Positions 51,066-60,729 of a stretch of 64,000 bases of DNA are shown one piece after another (positions within the stretch are counted from its first letter, which is position 1; the number at the start of each line of letters is the position of its first letter). The stretch covers positions 8,366 to 72,365 of the forward strand of contig JBDTLT010000009.1 in NCBI GenBank assembly GCA_039934635.1, read 5' to 3'. The notes beneath the pieces are model-generated. The model saw nothing but the letters and a program-made list of their open reading frames with translations, was not told the origin of the DNA and did no database searches. Position numbers and translations under genes: made by a program. The stretch comes from DATLFA01 sp039934635 (GTDB taxonomy: Bacteria; Actinomycetota; Acidimicrobiia; Acidimicrobiales; WLNW01).

Positions 51066-51782
51066 GTGGGACGCACGACAGGCCTACTCATCTCGTATGT
51101 GAAGTGCAATGTGCCCGCGGCCGAAGCCGAGTGGGCCGCGTGGTACGACGACACCCACCTACCCGATCTGCTGCGCGGTGACGACGCGCCCTGGGTGGTC
51201 ACCCGCTGGGAGCTCACGCAAAAGCCGCAGCCCGGCATGCCTGGCATCGGCTTCAGCTATGTGACGATCTACGAGTTCGATCAGCCCGATGTGCTCGCGC
51301 AGGTCGAGCGACTGGTGGCCCGTGATCTGCGGTTGCGCAAGGACGGGCGCGTCCATCCCAACCACTCGGTGATCGACGCCCACGTCTTCACGGCCCACGG
51401 TGCCCACCGCGACAAGACCGAGCCGGGCCCCAACCTCAAGGGCCACATCCTGACCTACGTGCTGTGCAACGACCCCGAGGTCGAGCCCGAGTGGGACGAG
51501 TGGTACGACCGCGAGCACGTGCCCGACATGCTCGAATCCGGTGCGTTCTCGGCCATGACGCGATGGGAGCGGGTGCCGCGCAATACCTATGGTGCACACC
51601 ACATCACGCTCTACGACACGCATCTCGATTCGATTCAAGAAGCCGTCGACAAGTCAGCCGTGTCGCTGGCAAAGCTGACCGCGGCGGGTCGCAAGCACCG
51701 TTGCCACACGGGTGCCATGACGGTGATGTTGACCGGATCCGGTCGCTACGGAGGTAACGGACTCCACAAGAGCGATCTATGA
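51066..51782 (+). CDS. tandem EthD-like (dimeric alpha-beta barrel) protein
   Basis: The 238-residue protein contains two copies of one ferredoxin-like unit: LISYVKCNVPAAEAEWAAWY with DDTHLPDLL near residue 35, and LTYVLCNDPEVEPEWDEWY with DREHVPDML near 150. EthD/Dabb-like units bind small hydrophobic molecules and support P450 or oxidation pathways. The GTG at 51066 is chosen because GGAGGGG sits just upstream; GTG 51048 is also in frame. Its stop overlaps the epoxide hydrolase start by 4 bases. Confidence 0.82.
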   Translation: MGRTTGLLISYVKCNVPAAEAEWAAWYDDTHLPDLLRGDDAPWVVTRWELTQKPQPGMPGIGFSYVTIYEFDQPDVLAQVERLVARDLRLRKDGRVHPNHSVIDAHVFTAHGAHRDKTEPGPNLKGHILTYVLCNDPEVEPEWDEWYDREHVPDMLESGAFSAMTRWERVPRNTYGAHHITLYDTHLDSIQEAVDKSAVSLAKLTAAGRKHRCHTGAMTVMLTGSGRYGGNGLHKSDL

Positions 51783-52924
51783 GCGTGCGGCCATTTCGTA
51801 TCGAGGTCCCGCAAGAGGTCCTCGACGATCTGCATCGCCGCCTCGACGCCACCATCTGGCCGCAGACGATTCCCGGCGCCGGATGGGACTACGGCACCGA
51901 CATCGACGAATTGCGCGCGCTCGCCGACCATTGGCGCCATGACTACGACTGGCGGCGCGTCGAAGCCGAGCTCAACCAGCTGCCGCAGTTCATCGTCACC
52001 GTCGACGGCATGGACGTCCATTGCATCCATGCAAAGGGCAAAGGCAGTAACGGCCGCGCCCTGGTGCTCACACACGGCTGGCCGAGCACCTTCTACGAAC
52101 TGCACCGCCTGGTCGGGCCGTTGACCGACCCCGCTGCGCACGGCGCCGACGCCACTGCCGCGTTCGACGTCGTGATGCCCTCGCTGCCCGGCTACGGATG
52201 GTCGAGCGCGCCGACCACGCGCGGCTTCGGCGCCAATCAGGTCGCCGATCTCTGGGTAAAGGTGATGGCCGAGTTGGGCTACGAACGATTCGGCTCGCAC
52301 GGGGGCGACTGGGGTTCCGCGGTCACGACCGCACTCGGCGCGCGCCATCCCGATCGGCTGACGGGCATTCACGTCAACATGCTGGCGCCGCCGGTGGACG
52401 TGGCGTCGCTGACGCCCGAGCAGCGCGAGTGGTGGGACCGCGTGCTCGCCTATCGAGACCGCGAGTGGGGCTACGTCCATCTCCAACGCACCAAGCCGCA
52501 AACCGCGTCGTTCGCGCTGACCGATTCACCCGTCGGACTCGCCGCGTGGATCCTCGAGAAGTGGTGGCGCTGGAGCGACATCGACGACGAGCACGGCCGC
52601 CGGGTGCTCTCGCGCCGCTACACGCTGGACGAGTTGATCACCACGATCATGATCTATTGGGTCACGCGCACGATCGGCCCGTCACTGCGCATGTACTACG
52701 AGACCTTCTCCGCGATGAACCTCATCGCGCAGCCGGGCCGCATCGAGGTGCCCTTCGGTATGGCCGCGTTCAAGGAGATGAATCGTGCGCCACGGGAACT
52801 GGCCGAAGCGCACTACGACATCCGCCGCTGGACGGTGATCGACGACGGCGGGCATTTCCCCGGTCTCGAAAATCCGGTGGCGCTGGCGCACGAGATTCGC
52901 GAGTTCTTCCGCGAATTGAGCTGA
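51779..52924 (+). CDS. epoxide hydrolase
   Basis: The 381-residue protein has the epoxide hydrolase N-terminal domain (residues 1-110, FRIEVPQEVLDDLHRRL), then the alpha/beta domain. Motifs: HGWPSTFYE (oxyanion, 99-107), nucleophile Asp177 in SHGGDWGS, and His359 in DDGGHFPGLENP. Tyr residues in the lid would activate the epoxide. It opens an epoxide to a diol, plausibly made by the P450 two genes downstream. It is translationally coupled to the EthD-like gene. Confidence 0.93.
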   Translation: MSVRPFRIEVPQEVLDDLHRRLDATIWPQTIPGAGWDYGTDIDELRALADHWRHDYDWRRVEAELNQLPQFIVTVDGMDVHCIHAKGKGSNGRALVLTHGWPSTFYELHRLVGPLTDPAAHGADATAAFDVVMPSLPGYGWSSAPTTRGFGANQVADLWVKVMAELGYERFGSHGGDWGSAVTTALGARHPDRLTGIHVNMLAPPVDVASLTPEQREWWDRVLAYRDREWGYVHLQRTKPQTASFALTDSPVGLAAWILEKWWRWSDIDDEHGRRVLSRRYTLDELITTIMIYWVTRTIGPSLRMYYETFSAMNLIAQPGRIEVPFGMAAFKEMNRAPRELAEAHYDIRRWTVIDDGGHFPGLENPVALAHEIREFFRELS

Positions 52925-52955
52925 TCGGCCCCTCAAACCCTCCACCCAAGCGCCG

Positions 52956-53930
52956 ATGGCTACCCACTTCTGGCGCGCACCCGGCCAGGGCGCCGAGCAG
53001 ACGGTGGAGAGGCACATGCGACGGTCGAAGCGACTCGCGACGCAGACGGGCCGATTCGGGCCCGTGCCCCTGTCGTTTCGATTCTTCGACCAGGGCGAAT
53101 GGGACACCTTCAACGATCTCGTCCGGCGCGAGCTCGCTGTCCAGGGCTACACCGCCGAGTTCGCGGCGCCTGGTGAAGTGACGCTGCCCGAGATGCAGAT
53201 CACCCTCGGACTCGTCAACCTCGCGCAGCAATGCCGACAGGCCGATGACGTCGAGTGGGCGCCCATCGTGGCTCATCACATCACGCGCATCCCCCGCATC
53301 GACGAGATGCCGACCGACAAGAGCAAGGTGCTCCCGGCACTGCGCGTGCTGCTCGTACCGGACGACTACCTGCCCACCGACATCGCCACGCTGCAGATGC
53401 CTTACGCCGAGAGCGTGATCGCGACGGTAGTCGCCGACCTGCCGGCGTCGGTCCGGTCACTCGCACCGACCGATCTCGTCGACTGGGACATGAGCGAGCA
53501 GGAGATCTGGGAACGAGCGTGGGCGAACACGCGCCGCCATCCCGAGCCGATCGATGTCGCGACCATCGAGATCGCCGGCGGACCGATGACGGTCGTGCAC
53601 GGAGAACACTTCTACACCGCCAGCCGCGTGCGCTGGCTCGAAGACCTCGTCGGGCCGGTCGGTCCGTTCGGTGCGCTGGTCGCCCTGCCTCGGCGCAGCA
53701 CGCTGCTCGTGCACGTCATACGCGATGCCGACGTCATGAACGCCGTCGAGCCACTGGTCCTCAACGCGCGGCTCTTGCACCTCGAAGGTCCGCGCTCGGT
53801 GAGTGCGCACGTGTACTGGTGGCGTGACGGCCAGTTGCGCTGGGTGCCGACGATCTTCGACGAGGACGACGACAGCGTCGAGTTCCATCCCCCACCCGAT
53901 CTCGCCCAGGTGCTCGCCTTCGTCGCCTAA
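52956..53930 (+). CDS. conserved protein of unknown function
   Basis: The 324-residue protein has no signal peptide or transmembrane helix. The first 50 residues are basic (HMRRSKRLATQTGRFGP), followed by alternating helix and strand and a beta-rich C-terminal half (LVALPRRSTLLVHVIRD). I do not recognise the family with confidence. It sits between the epoxide hydrolase and P450 genes, 31 and 9 bases away. It is likely part of the same transcript but may be unrelated in function. Confidence 0.75.
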   Translation: MATHFWRAPGQGAEQTVERHMRRSKRLATQTGRFGPVPLSFRFFDQGEWDTFNDLVRRELAVQGYTAEFAAPGEVTLPEMQITLGLVNLAQQCRQADDVEWAPIVAHHITRIPRIDEMPTDKSKVLPALRVLLVPDDYLPTDIATLQMPYAESVIATVVADLPASVRSLAPTDLVDWDMSEQEIWERAWANTRRHPEPIDVATIEIAGGPMTVVHGEHFYTASRVRWLEDLVGPVGPFGALVALPRRSTLLVHVIRDADVMNAVEPLVLNARLLHLEGPRSVSAHVYWWRDGQLRWVPTIFDEDDDSVEFHPPPDLAQVLAFVA

Positions 53931-53939
53931 CTTGGTGGC

Positions 53940-55136
53940 ATGATCGTCGTCGACACCACGGATCTCGCGTTCTCGCGTGATCCGCACGAGATCTTGCGCC
54001 AGGCGCGGGTCCGCAGCCCGATTGCTTTCGATGCGTTCGGCACGCCGATGCTCTTGCGCTATGCCGACGTCGATGCGGCGCTCAAAGATCCGCGCTTCGT
54101 GAACGACTACGACGTGCTCATCACGCGGCACGGCATCACGAGCGGGCCGTTGTACGACTGGTGGAAGCTGGCGATGCTCAACACCAATCCGCCGGTGCAC
54201 ACACGGTTGCGCAGCCTTGCGAGCCGGGCGTTCACCCCACGCGCCGCGAACGGCACGCGTGCCCGCATGCGGGCACTGACCGTCGAGCGCCTGCAGGTCT
54301 ACGACGGCCGCGATTCGATCGATCTGATCGACGACATCACCGAATCACTGCCGCTCACCATCGTCTGCGACATGATCGGCGTGCCTCGCGACGATCACGG
54401 GGCATTCCACCAATGGGTGGCCGACATCGGGCTGATGTTCTCCGACTCGATCCCCGACGAGAATCGCGTTCGCGCCGAACACGCGATGTTCGCGTTAGGC
54501 GACTACGTCGTGGCGATGATCGAGCACAGGCGGCGCGCCCCCGACGAGTCACTGATGAGCATGCTCATCGCCGCCGAAGAAGGGGGCGATCGACTGAGCT
54601 ATGACGAACTGGTCGCACTCGTGGTCAACCTGATGCTCGGCGCACTCGACACTTCGCGCAGCGCACTGTCGATCGGGCTGTGGCTGCTGTGGACGCACGG
54701 GTTGCGCACTGTCACACCCGCGTTGATCGAAGAGATCCTGCGCTACGAGCCGCCGTCGGGTGAATTACGGCGCACGGCCGGCGAAGATTTCGAGCTGTGC
54801 GGCGTACCCGTCAAAGCCGGCACGAGCGTGGCGTTGTCGGTGATGGCGGCCAACCGCGATGCATCCGCCTACGACGATGCCGACGACTTCGTCGCCGATC
54901 GCTACGAAGCCGGCCCGAGCGCGAAGGCCACAACCAAGCCACACCTCACGTTCGGCAGAGGATCGCACTTCTGCCTCGGCCAAGCGATCGCGCGCGTCGA
55001 GATGCACGAAGTGCTCGACGTCATCCTCACTCGCTATCCCGATCTCGAGGTGCTGACCGACTCGCCACAGTGGGTACCATTCCTGCGGGTGCGCCGGTTC
55101 GAGCAGTTGCCGGTTCGGTTGGGTGATCCGTCGTGA
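53940..55136 (+). CDS. cytochrome P450
   Basis: The 398-residue P450 has haem motif FGRGSHFCLGQAIAR, I-helix GALDTS with the normal acid and Thr, and EILR as ExxR. NPPVHTRLRSLASRAFTP is the C-helix block. It starts 9 bases after the unknown gene and its stop overlaps the amidase GTG by four. Along with the epoxide hydrolase it could form and open an epoxide or hydroxylate an alkyl chain. No redox partner is adjacent. Confidence 0.94.
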   Translation: MIVVDTTDLAFSRDPHEILRQARVRSPIAFDAFGTPMLLRYADVDAALKDPRFVNDYDVLITRHGITSGPLYDWWKLAMLNTNPPVHTRLRSLASRAFTPRAANGTRARMRALTVERLQVYDGRDSIDLIDDITESLPLTIVCDMIGVPRDDHGAFHQWVADIGLMFSDSIPDENRVRAEHAMFALGDYVVAMIEHRRRAPDESLMSMLIAAEEGGDRLSYDELVALVVNLMLGALDTSRSALSIGLWLLWTHGLRTVTPALIEEILRYEPPSGELRRTAGEDFELCGVPVKAGTSVALSVMAANRDASAYDDADDFVADRYEAGPSAKATTKPHLTFGRGSHFCLGQAIARVEMHEVLDVILTRYPDLEVLTDSPQWVPFLRVRRFEQLPVRLGDPS

Positions 55137-56587
55137 ACGATGCAATGACTCAGGCCGCGATGGTGCGGCGCGGTGAGTGCTCTCCCCTCGAATTGGTCGA
55201 CGAAGCCATCGCGCGAATCGAGGCAGTCAACCCGGCGATCAACGCGGTCATCCATACGCGCTTCGCGCAGGCACGCGAAGAAGCGCGCCGTCTCCAATCG
55301 AGCCGTGTCGAAGCCAGCACCGCCGGCCCATTCCGCGGCGTGCCGATCGTCGTGAAGGATTCGACCTGCCCGATCGCGGGCGAACCGCTGCACGAAGGTC
55401 TGCAGGCCGCCAAAGATGCCGACTACCGCGCGCCCGCGAACAGCTGGCTGACCGACCGTCTCATCAGCGCCGGTTTCGTGATCGTCGGGCGCACCAACGT
55501 GCCCGAGTTGTGCACCCACGCGACCACTGAGCCCGTGGCGTACGGGCCGACGCGCAACCCATGGGCAACCGATCACAGTGCGGGCGGGTCGAGCGGTGGC
55601 TCGGGAGCCGCAGTCGCGGCCGGTATGGTCGCGATCGGCCACGGCACCGACGGCGGTGGTTCGGTGCGCACGCCGGCGGCGTTCTGCGGGCTAGTCGGGC
55701 TCAAACCGACGCGAGGCCGCATCTCCAACGCACCCGACAGCGCGGAGCATTGGGCGGGCCTTTCGACCGACGGCTTCGTGACGCGGACAGTGCGTGACAG
55801 CGCCGCGGTGCTCGACGCGGTGTGCGGCAGTTCTCCCGGCGATCCCTACACGACACCGCTCACTGCCTCGCTCTCGGCAGCGCTCGACGGCGCGCCGCTC
55901 GAGCGGCCTTCTGAGCGGGAAGCGCGGCCGCGCCTGCGCGTCGGCGTACGGCTGCGCGGCGCCAACGAGGGCATCGACGCGCATCCCGAGGTGGCGCGTT
56001 CCATTCGCCAGATCGCCGATCTGCTCGCCGCACACGGTCACGACGTCGTCGAGGCCGCGCCGGTCGCGCTCGACGAGGTCGAGGCGGTCGCACAACAAGG
56101 CGTCGTGGTCGCCGCCTGCATCGCCGCCGAGCTCGACGCATGGTCGGCCCGACTTGGCCGAGAGATCACACTCGACGAGATCGAGCCCCGCAATCGCATG
56201 AGCGTGAACAACGGGCGATTGGTCACCGGCGCGCAATATGTCGCCGCCCGCGAGTGGCTCCACGGTTGGGGACGACGCTTGCATGCGTGGTGGGACGACT
56301 TCGATCTGCTGCTCACCCCCACCGTGACCCAACCACCGGTCAAGATCGGCGCATTGCCGTTCGATCCGAGTGCCCAGGACATGGCCAACATGCGCCGCGA
56401 GCTCGGTTGGCTCATGGGTATGTGGAACGTGTCGGGGCAACCAGCGATCAGCGTCCCTGCCGCGCAAACCAGCGACGGCCTGCCCATCGGCGCGCAGTTG
56501 GTCGCGGCGTGGGCTCGCGAGGATCTGTTGTTGCAGACGGCGGCCCTCATCGAGCGGGCACAGCCGTGGCCCCTCGTCGCCCCATAG
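55133..56587 (+). CDS. amidase signature family enzyme
   Basis: The 484-residue protein starts at GTG 55133 (GTGA overlap). The Ser-cisSer-Lys triad is visible: Lys75 (PIVVKDST), the cis-Ser in GGSSGGSGAA (151-160), and nucleophile Ser177 in GTDGGGSVRTPA. It hydrolyses an amide to acid and ammonia; substrate range in this family is broad. It is too distant in context for a GatA role (no GatB or GatC nearby). Confidence 0.94.
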   Translation: MNDAMTQAAMVRRGECSPLELVDEAIARIEAVNPAINAVIHTRFAQAREEARRLQSSRVEASTAGPFRGVPIVVKDSTCPIAGEPLHEGLQAAKDADYRAPANSWLTDRLISAGFVIVGRTNVPELCTHATTEPVAYGPTRNPWATDHSAGGSSGGSGAAVAAGMVAIGHGTDGGGSVRTPAAFCGLVGLKPTRGRISNAPDSAEHWAGLSTDGFVTRTVRDSAAVLDAVCGSSPGDPYTTPLTASLSAALDGAPLERPSEREARPRLRVGVRLRGANEGIDAHPEVARSIRQIADLLAAHGHDVVEAAPVALDEVEAVAQQGVVVAACIAAELDAWSARLGREITLDEIEPRNRMSVNNGRLVTGAQYVAAREWLHGWGRRLHAWWDDFDLLLTPTVTQPPVKIGALPFDPSAQDMANMRRELGWLMGMWNVSGQPAISVPAAQTSDGLPIGAQLVAAWAREDLLLQTAALIERAQPWPLVAP

Positions 56588-56663
56588 CTCTGCGCTCGCA
56601 GGTGCATTTGGCAGGGCCACGCGGCCCGCATGAAGATGGCAGTGGGCCAGCGAAGGGGACACG

Positions 56664-58919
56664 ATGAGCGGAAGCATTCTCGGTACGCGGGTCAAGCGGA
56701 TCGAAGACCCGAAGATGCTCACGGCGGGCGGCAGCTACATCAACGATCTCCGCCTCGATCATGCGCTGTTCGTGACGTATGTGCGCTCGACGATGGCGCA
56801 CGCGCGGCTGCGCTCGATCGATGTCGAAAACGCCCGATCGGCCGATGGTGTCGTCGCCGTGTACACGTTCCCCGATCTCGCAATGCCGCCGTCGCCACCG
56901 ATGATGCCGTTCATGAACCAGGCGATGCTGCGTCCGATGCTGGCGCACGAAACGGTGCGCTTCGTCGGCGAACCGATCGTGGCCATCCTGGCCGAGACCC
57001 GTCAGGCCGGTGTCGACGCGGCAGAGTTGGTGATGATCGACTACGACCCATTGCCGGTCGTCGTCGATCCTGAGGTTGCGTGCGCCGACGAGATGCTGCT
57101 CTTCCCCGAAGTCGGCACCAACATCGTGTGCGAGATCCCACTGGCAGGCCCCGATGACCTGTTCGCCGACTGCGAAGTGATCGTCGAAGCACGGATCATC
57201 AGCAACCGGTTGGCGCCGGCTCCGATGGAACCACGCGTCGCGGCCGCGGACTGGGACGGCACGCGCCTCACGCAATGGGCGGCGGGTCAAGGCGTGTTCG
57301 GCGCGCAAGGCGGCATCGCCCGTCTCAATGGGCTCGACATCTCGCAGGTGCGCATCATCACGCCCGACGTCGGCGGATCCTTCGGCGCCAAAGGCGGCAC
57401 GTCGCCCGAAGAACTGCTCGTTGGTTGGTTGTCGTGCAAACACAACCGGCCGGTGCGCTGGTTCGAGACCCGCACCGAGAACATGACCGCCATGGCGCAC
57501 GGCCGGGCGCAGGTCCAATACGCAAAGCTCGGTGGCACTCGCGATGGTCGTTTCCTTGCGTACTCCCTCAAGGTGATTCAGGAAAGCGGCGGCTACCCGT
57601 CGCTCGGTGCGTTGCTCCCCAACTTCACGAAGTTGATGGCGTCGGGTACGTACGCAATCGAAAAGGTCGCAACCGAAGCGGTCACCGTGCTCACCAACAC
57701 CACACCGGTCGGCGCTTACCGCGGGGCAGGCCGTCCCGAGGCAACCGCCGCGCTCGAGCGCGTCGTCGACATGTACGCCGTCGAGATCGGCATGGACCCG
57801 GGCGACTTGCGCCGGCGCAACGTGATCAATCCGGCGGCGTTCCCGTACACCACGCCCACCGGCGCGGCCTACGACAGCGGCGAGTATGCCGCGGCGATCG
57901 ACCGCGTACTCGACGCGGCCGGCTATGCCGACCTCCGCGCCGAACAACTCGCGCGCCGTCGCGCCGGTGATACCAAGATGCTCGGCATCGGTTTGGCGTC
58001 CTACGTCGAGGTCACCAACCCAATGGGCAGCGGCGAATGGGCGAGTTTCGAGGTGAAGAACGACGGCGGTGCGATCGTGCGCTCAGGGGTCTCGTCGCAC
58101 GGCCAAGGGCTCGGCACCGCATTCGTGATGCTCGCGAGTGAGCGCACGGGCATTCCGATCGAGCGCATGGAATACCACCAGAGCGACACCGACGAGATCC
58201 CGCGCGGTGGCGGCACCGGTGGATCGCGTTCACTGCAGGTCGGTGGCTCGGCAGTCGCGGGCGCGACCGATCTGGTCGTCGAGACCGCACGCAAGCTGGC
58301 GGCGGATCAACTCGAAGCCAACGTCGACGATGTGGTACTCGATATCGACAACGGCAACTTCCATGTGGTCGGCACACCGGCGAAATCTGTCGGATGGGCC
58401 GAGATCGCGAGCGCACAGGACGCTCCCTTGGTCGAAGAGTTCGATTTCAAGCCAGGCGGTGCGACCTTCCCCTTCGGGGCGCACGTCGCCGTCGTCGAAG
58501 TCGACCGCGACACCGGCAATGTCACCGTGCAACGACTGGTCGCGGTCGACGACTGCGGCGTCATCGTCAATCCGTTGCTCGCCGACGGTCAGGTGCACGG
58601 GGGTCTCGCGCAGGGCATCGCGCAAGCGCTCATCGAAGAGGTGCGCTACGACGAGCTCGGCAATCCGCTCACCGCCAACTTCGCGGACTACGGCATCATC
58701 TCTGCGGCGGAACTGCCCTCGTTCGAACGGCACCCGATGGAGACGCCGACACCGCGCAATCCGCTGGGGGCCAAGGGCATCGGCGAGTCGGGCACCATCG
58801 GCTCCACTCCTGCGGTGCAAAACGCGGTGATCGACGCGCTGTCGCACCTGGGTGTCCGCCACCTCGACATGCCCTTCACCGCCGAGCGCGTGTGGCGCGC
58901 GATCAACTCGAACCCCTGA
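56664..58919 (+). CDS. xanthine dehydrogenase-family molybdopterin-binding subunit
   Basis: The 751-residue paralog of the protein at 15269 has the N-terminus GTRVKRIEDPKMLTAGGSY, VGGSFGAKGG (molybdopterin), AYRGAGRPEA, SSHGQGLGTAF and KGIGESGTIGS. It hydroxylates a carbon using water as oxygen source, in the aldehyde or aromatic CoA style. As at 15269, no small [2Fe-2S] and no FAD subunit gene is adjacent, so partners must be unlinked. Its TGA overlaps the ATG of the 2-hydroxyacid dehydrogenase by one base. Confidence 0.93.
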   Translation: MSGSILGTRVKRIEDPKMLTAGGSYINDLRLDHALFVTYVRSTMAHARLRSIDVENARSADGVVAVYTFPDLAMPPSPPMMPFMNQAMLRPMLAHETVRFVGEPIVAILAETRQAGVDAAELVMIDYDPLPVVVDPEVACADEMLLFPEVGTNIVCEIPLAGPDDLFADCEVIVEARIISNRLAPAPMEPRVAAADWDGTRLTQWAAGQGVFGAQGGIARLNGLDISQVRIITPDVGGSFGAKGGTSPEELLVGWLSCKHNRPVRWFETRTENMTAMAHGRAQVQYAKLGGTRDGRFLAYSLKVIQESGGYPSLGALLPNFTKLMASGTYAIEKVATEAVTVLTNTTPVGAYRGAGRPEATAALERVVDMYAVEIGMDPGDLRRRNVINPAAFPYTTPTGAAYDSGEYAAAIDRVLDAAGYADLRAEQLARRRAGDTKMLGIGLASYVEVTNPMGSGEWASFEVKNDGGAIVRSGVSSHGQGLGTAFVMLASERTGIPIERMEYHQSDTDEIPRGGGTGGSRSLQVGGSAVAGATDLVVETARKLAADQLEANVDDVVLDIDNGNFHVVGTPAKSVGWAEIASAQDAPLVEEFDFKPGGATFPFGAHVAVVEVDRDTGNVTVQRLVAVDDCGVIVNPLLADGQVHGGLAQGIAQALIEEVRYDELGNPLTANFADYGIISAAELPSFERHPMETPTPRNPLGAKGIGESGTIGSTPAVQNAVIDALSHLGVRHLDMPFTAERVWRAINSNP

Positions 58920-59908
58920 TGCGCATCCTCGTCAGCGAAGCCATCTTCCGCGACTACGGCGACGAGCTACTCGCCGCGGCGCCCGACGCCACCTTCGTGC
59001 GGCTGCTGCCCGACGGCACGGTCACCGACGACGGGCCGGTCGACATCGTGTTCATCTCGAACGACATCTTCTATGGCCCGGTCAAGGCGTGTATGCAGAT
59101 CGTGGTCGACACACCGCAACTCGCATGGCTGCAATCGGCGGCCGCGGGCGTCGAGGCCCCGGCCTTCCGGACGCAGCTCGAGCGGGGCGGCCGTCTCACG
59201 CGAGCTCACGTGACGGCCGTGCCGATCTCCGAGTACGTGATGCAGGCAGTGCTCGCCTCGTTCCAACAACCGCAGCGTCTCGCCGAACAGCGCGCCGCGC
59301 GTGTGTGGCAACACGTGCCGTTCCGCGAGGTGTGGCGCACGACGTGGCTCATCGTTGGCCTCGGCTCGATCGGGCGCGAGGTGGCGCAACGGGCCCGCGC
59401 GTTCGATGCGCACGTCATCGGAGTGCGCCGCACACCCGATGGCACCGAACCAGTCGACGAGATCCTGGCGTCGGATCGCATGCTCGACGCGGTGGCCCGC
59501 GCCGACGTCGTCGTCATCGCGGCAGAGCTCAACGACGGCAACCGTCATCTCGTCGATGCGACGTTCCTCGCCGCGATGCGGCCCGGCTCGTGTTTCGTCA
59601 ACGTCGCGCGCGGGGGGTTGGTCGACGAAGCTGCGCTGCTCGAGGCGCTCGCACGCGATGCGCCGGCGAGCGCGGTGCTCGACGTGTTCGAAACCGAACC
59701 CTTGCCGCGCGACAGCGTGTGGTGGACGCATCCCAAGGTGATCATGTCGCCGCACTCGTCGGGCGGTGGCAACGGCCGGCTCGTGCGCGCCACCGAGGTG
59801 TTCCTCGAAAACCTACGGCGCTATCGCGACGGGCGCGAGTTGCTGTACGAAGTGCGCCTGACCGATCTACCCGCCCAACCGACCGTCTGGCACGTCGAAA
59901 AACGGTAG
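58919..59908 (+). CDS. D-isomer-specific 2-hydroxyacid dehydrogenase
   Basis: The 329-residue protein starts at ATG 58919 inside TGATG. It has NAD-binding GLGSIG (147-152), the catalytic Arg231 (NVARGGLVDE), Glu in VFETEPL and His279 (SPHSSGG). Family members reduce 2-oxoacids to D-hydroxyacids or run in reverse. The acidic residue expected after beta-2 is replaced by an Arg-Arg pair (GVRRTPDG), which could favour NADPH. It is the last gene of the eight-gene run and converges on the cupin gene. Confidence 0.93.
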   Translation: MRILVSEAIFRDYGDELLAAAPDATFVRLLPDGTVTDDGPVDIVFISNDIFYGPVKACMQIVVDTPQLAWLQSAAAGVEAPAFRTQLERGGRLTRAHVTAVPISEYVMQAVLASFQQPQRLAEQRAARVWQHVPFREVWRTTWLIVGLGSIGREVAQRARAFDAHVIGVRRTPDGTEPVDEILASDRMLDAVARADVVVIAAELNDGNRHLVDATFLAAMRPGSCFVNVARGGLVDEAALLEALARDAPASAVLDVFETEPLPRDSVWWTHPKVIMSPHSSGGGNGRLVRATEVFLENLRRYRDGRELLYEVRLTDLPAQPTVWHVEKR

Positions 59909-59928
59909 CGGGACCGCGCGATCGGCTA

Positions 59929-60711
59929 CTAACGCAGGTCCATCACCTTGTCGAAGTCGTGGAGTGCGCCGCCCTCGAGGAACGGCGGCTTGTCCTTTTC
60001 GATCGACATGTACGACGCGTCGCGGCGGTAGTTGAGGAAGCCGAAGCCGTGCTCGCCGCCCTTGAAGCGATAGCGCCGGTCACCGGCAATGCCGATCGCG
60101 TCGCCGGCCTCGAGGATGGTCTGACCCACCTGGATCGCGCCCGACAACAAGTAGATGATTTCGTCTTCGGAGTGGCTGTGCGGTGACGACAGGTACGCGT
60201 CTTCGCGCGATGTGTACAGCAGTGTGATGCGCGACGTCGGGAACGTGGAGTCGGCGTAGAACTTGGATGCTCGTCCCGGCTGAATCAACGCGTAGGTGCC
60301 ACCGGGGCCAACGACGTGCACGGTGCGACCTTCTTCGGCGGGGGGACCGTACGCCCCGGTCGTCGGCGGGTTCGGGTCCCACGGACCGAAGTGCACAACG
60401 GTCGTCGGCTCGTCGGCGCGCACGAGCGCGGGCACACCGGCCTCGAGAATGAGCGTGCCGTCGACGGGACAAACACGACCGTCGATCGACAACGACCCTT
60501 TCTTGACGTAGACGGCTTCGTCACCGTGCGTCGCGTTCCACTCGAGCTCGACGCCGGCATCGAGCTCGGCCGTGAGCGACCACAACGGAAACTCGCGCGG
60601 CGACATCATGCGGCTAGTGCAGTTGCCCCGAGCGACGACCGTCGGCGCGGCATACCCCGCGCGATAGTCGACGTCTCCTTGGGCGGTGATCCACAGATCG
60701 AGTGTTTCCAT
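59929..60711 (-). CDS. bicupin domain protein
   Basis: The 260-residue protein has two cupin barrels. The N-terminal one (residues 20-110) is degenerate. The C-terminal one (about 150-240) keeps a metal-binding block PHSHSEDEIIYLLSG with two His and a Glu. Such proteins are dioxygenases, isomerases or sensors. It follows GatD by 18 bases on the same strand and might be co-transcribed. The reaction is unknown. Confidence 0.85.
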   Translation of the reverse strand: METLDLWITAQGDVDYRAGYAAPTVVARGNCTSRMMSPREFPLWSLTAELDAGVELEWNATHGDEAVYVKKGSLSIDGRVCPVDGTLILEAGVPALVRADEPTTVVHFGPWDPNPPTTGAYGPPAEEGRTVHVVGPGGTYALIQPGRASKFYADSTFPTSRITLLYTSREDAYLSSPHSHSEDEIIYLLSGAIQVGQTILEAGDAIGIAGDRRYRFKGGEHGFGFLNYRRDASYMSIEKDKPPFLEGGALHDFDKVMDLR

Positions 60712-60729
60712 GCGTTGAGTGTGCCCGAT

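Noticed and set aside
55133..56587. GatA subunit of the tRNA amidotransferase
   Set aside because: No GatB or GatC nearby and the neighbours are catabolic; a general amidase is more likely.
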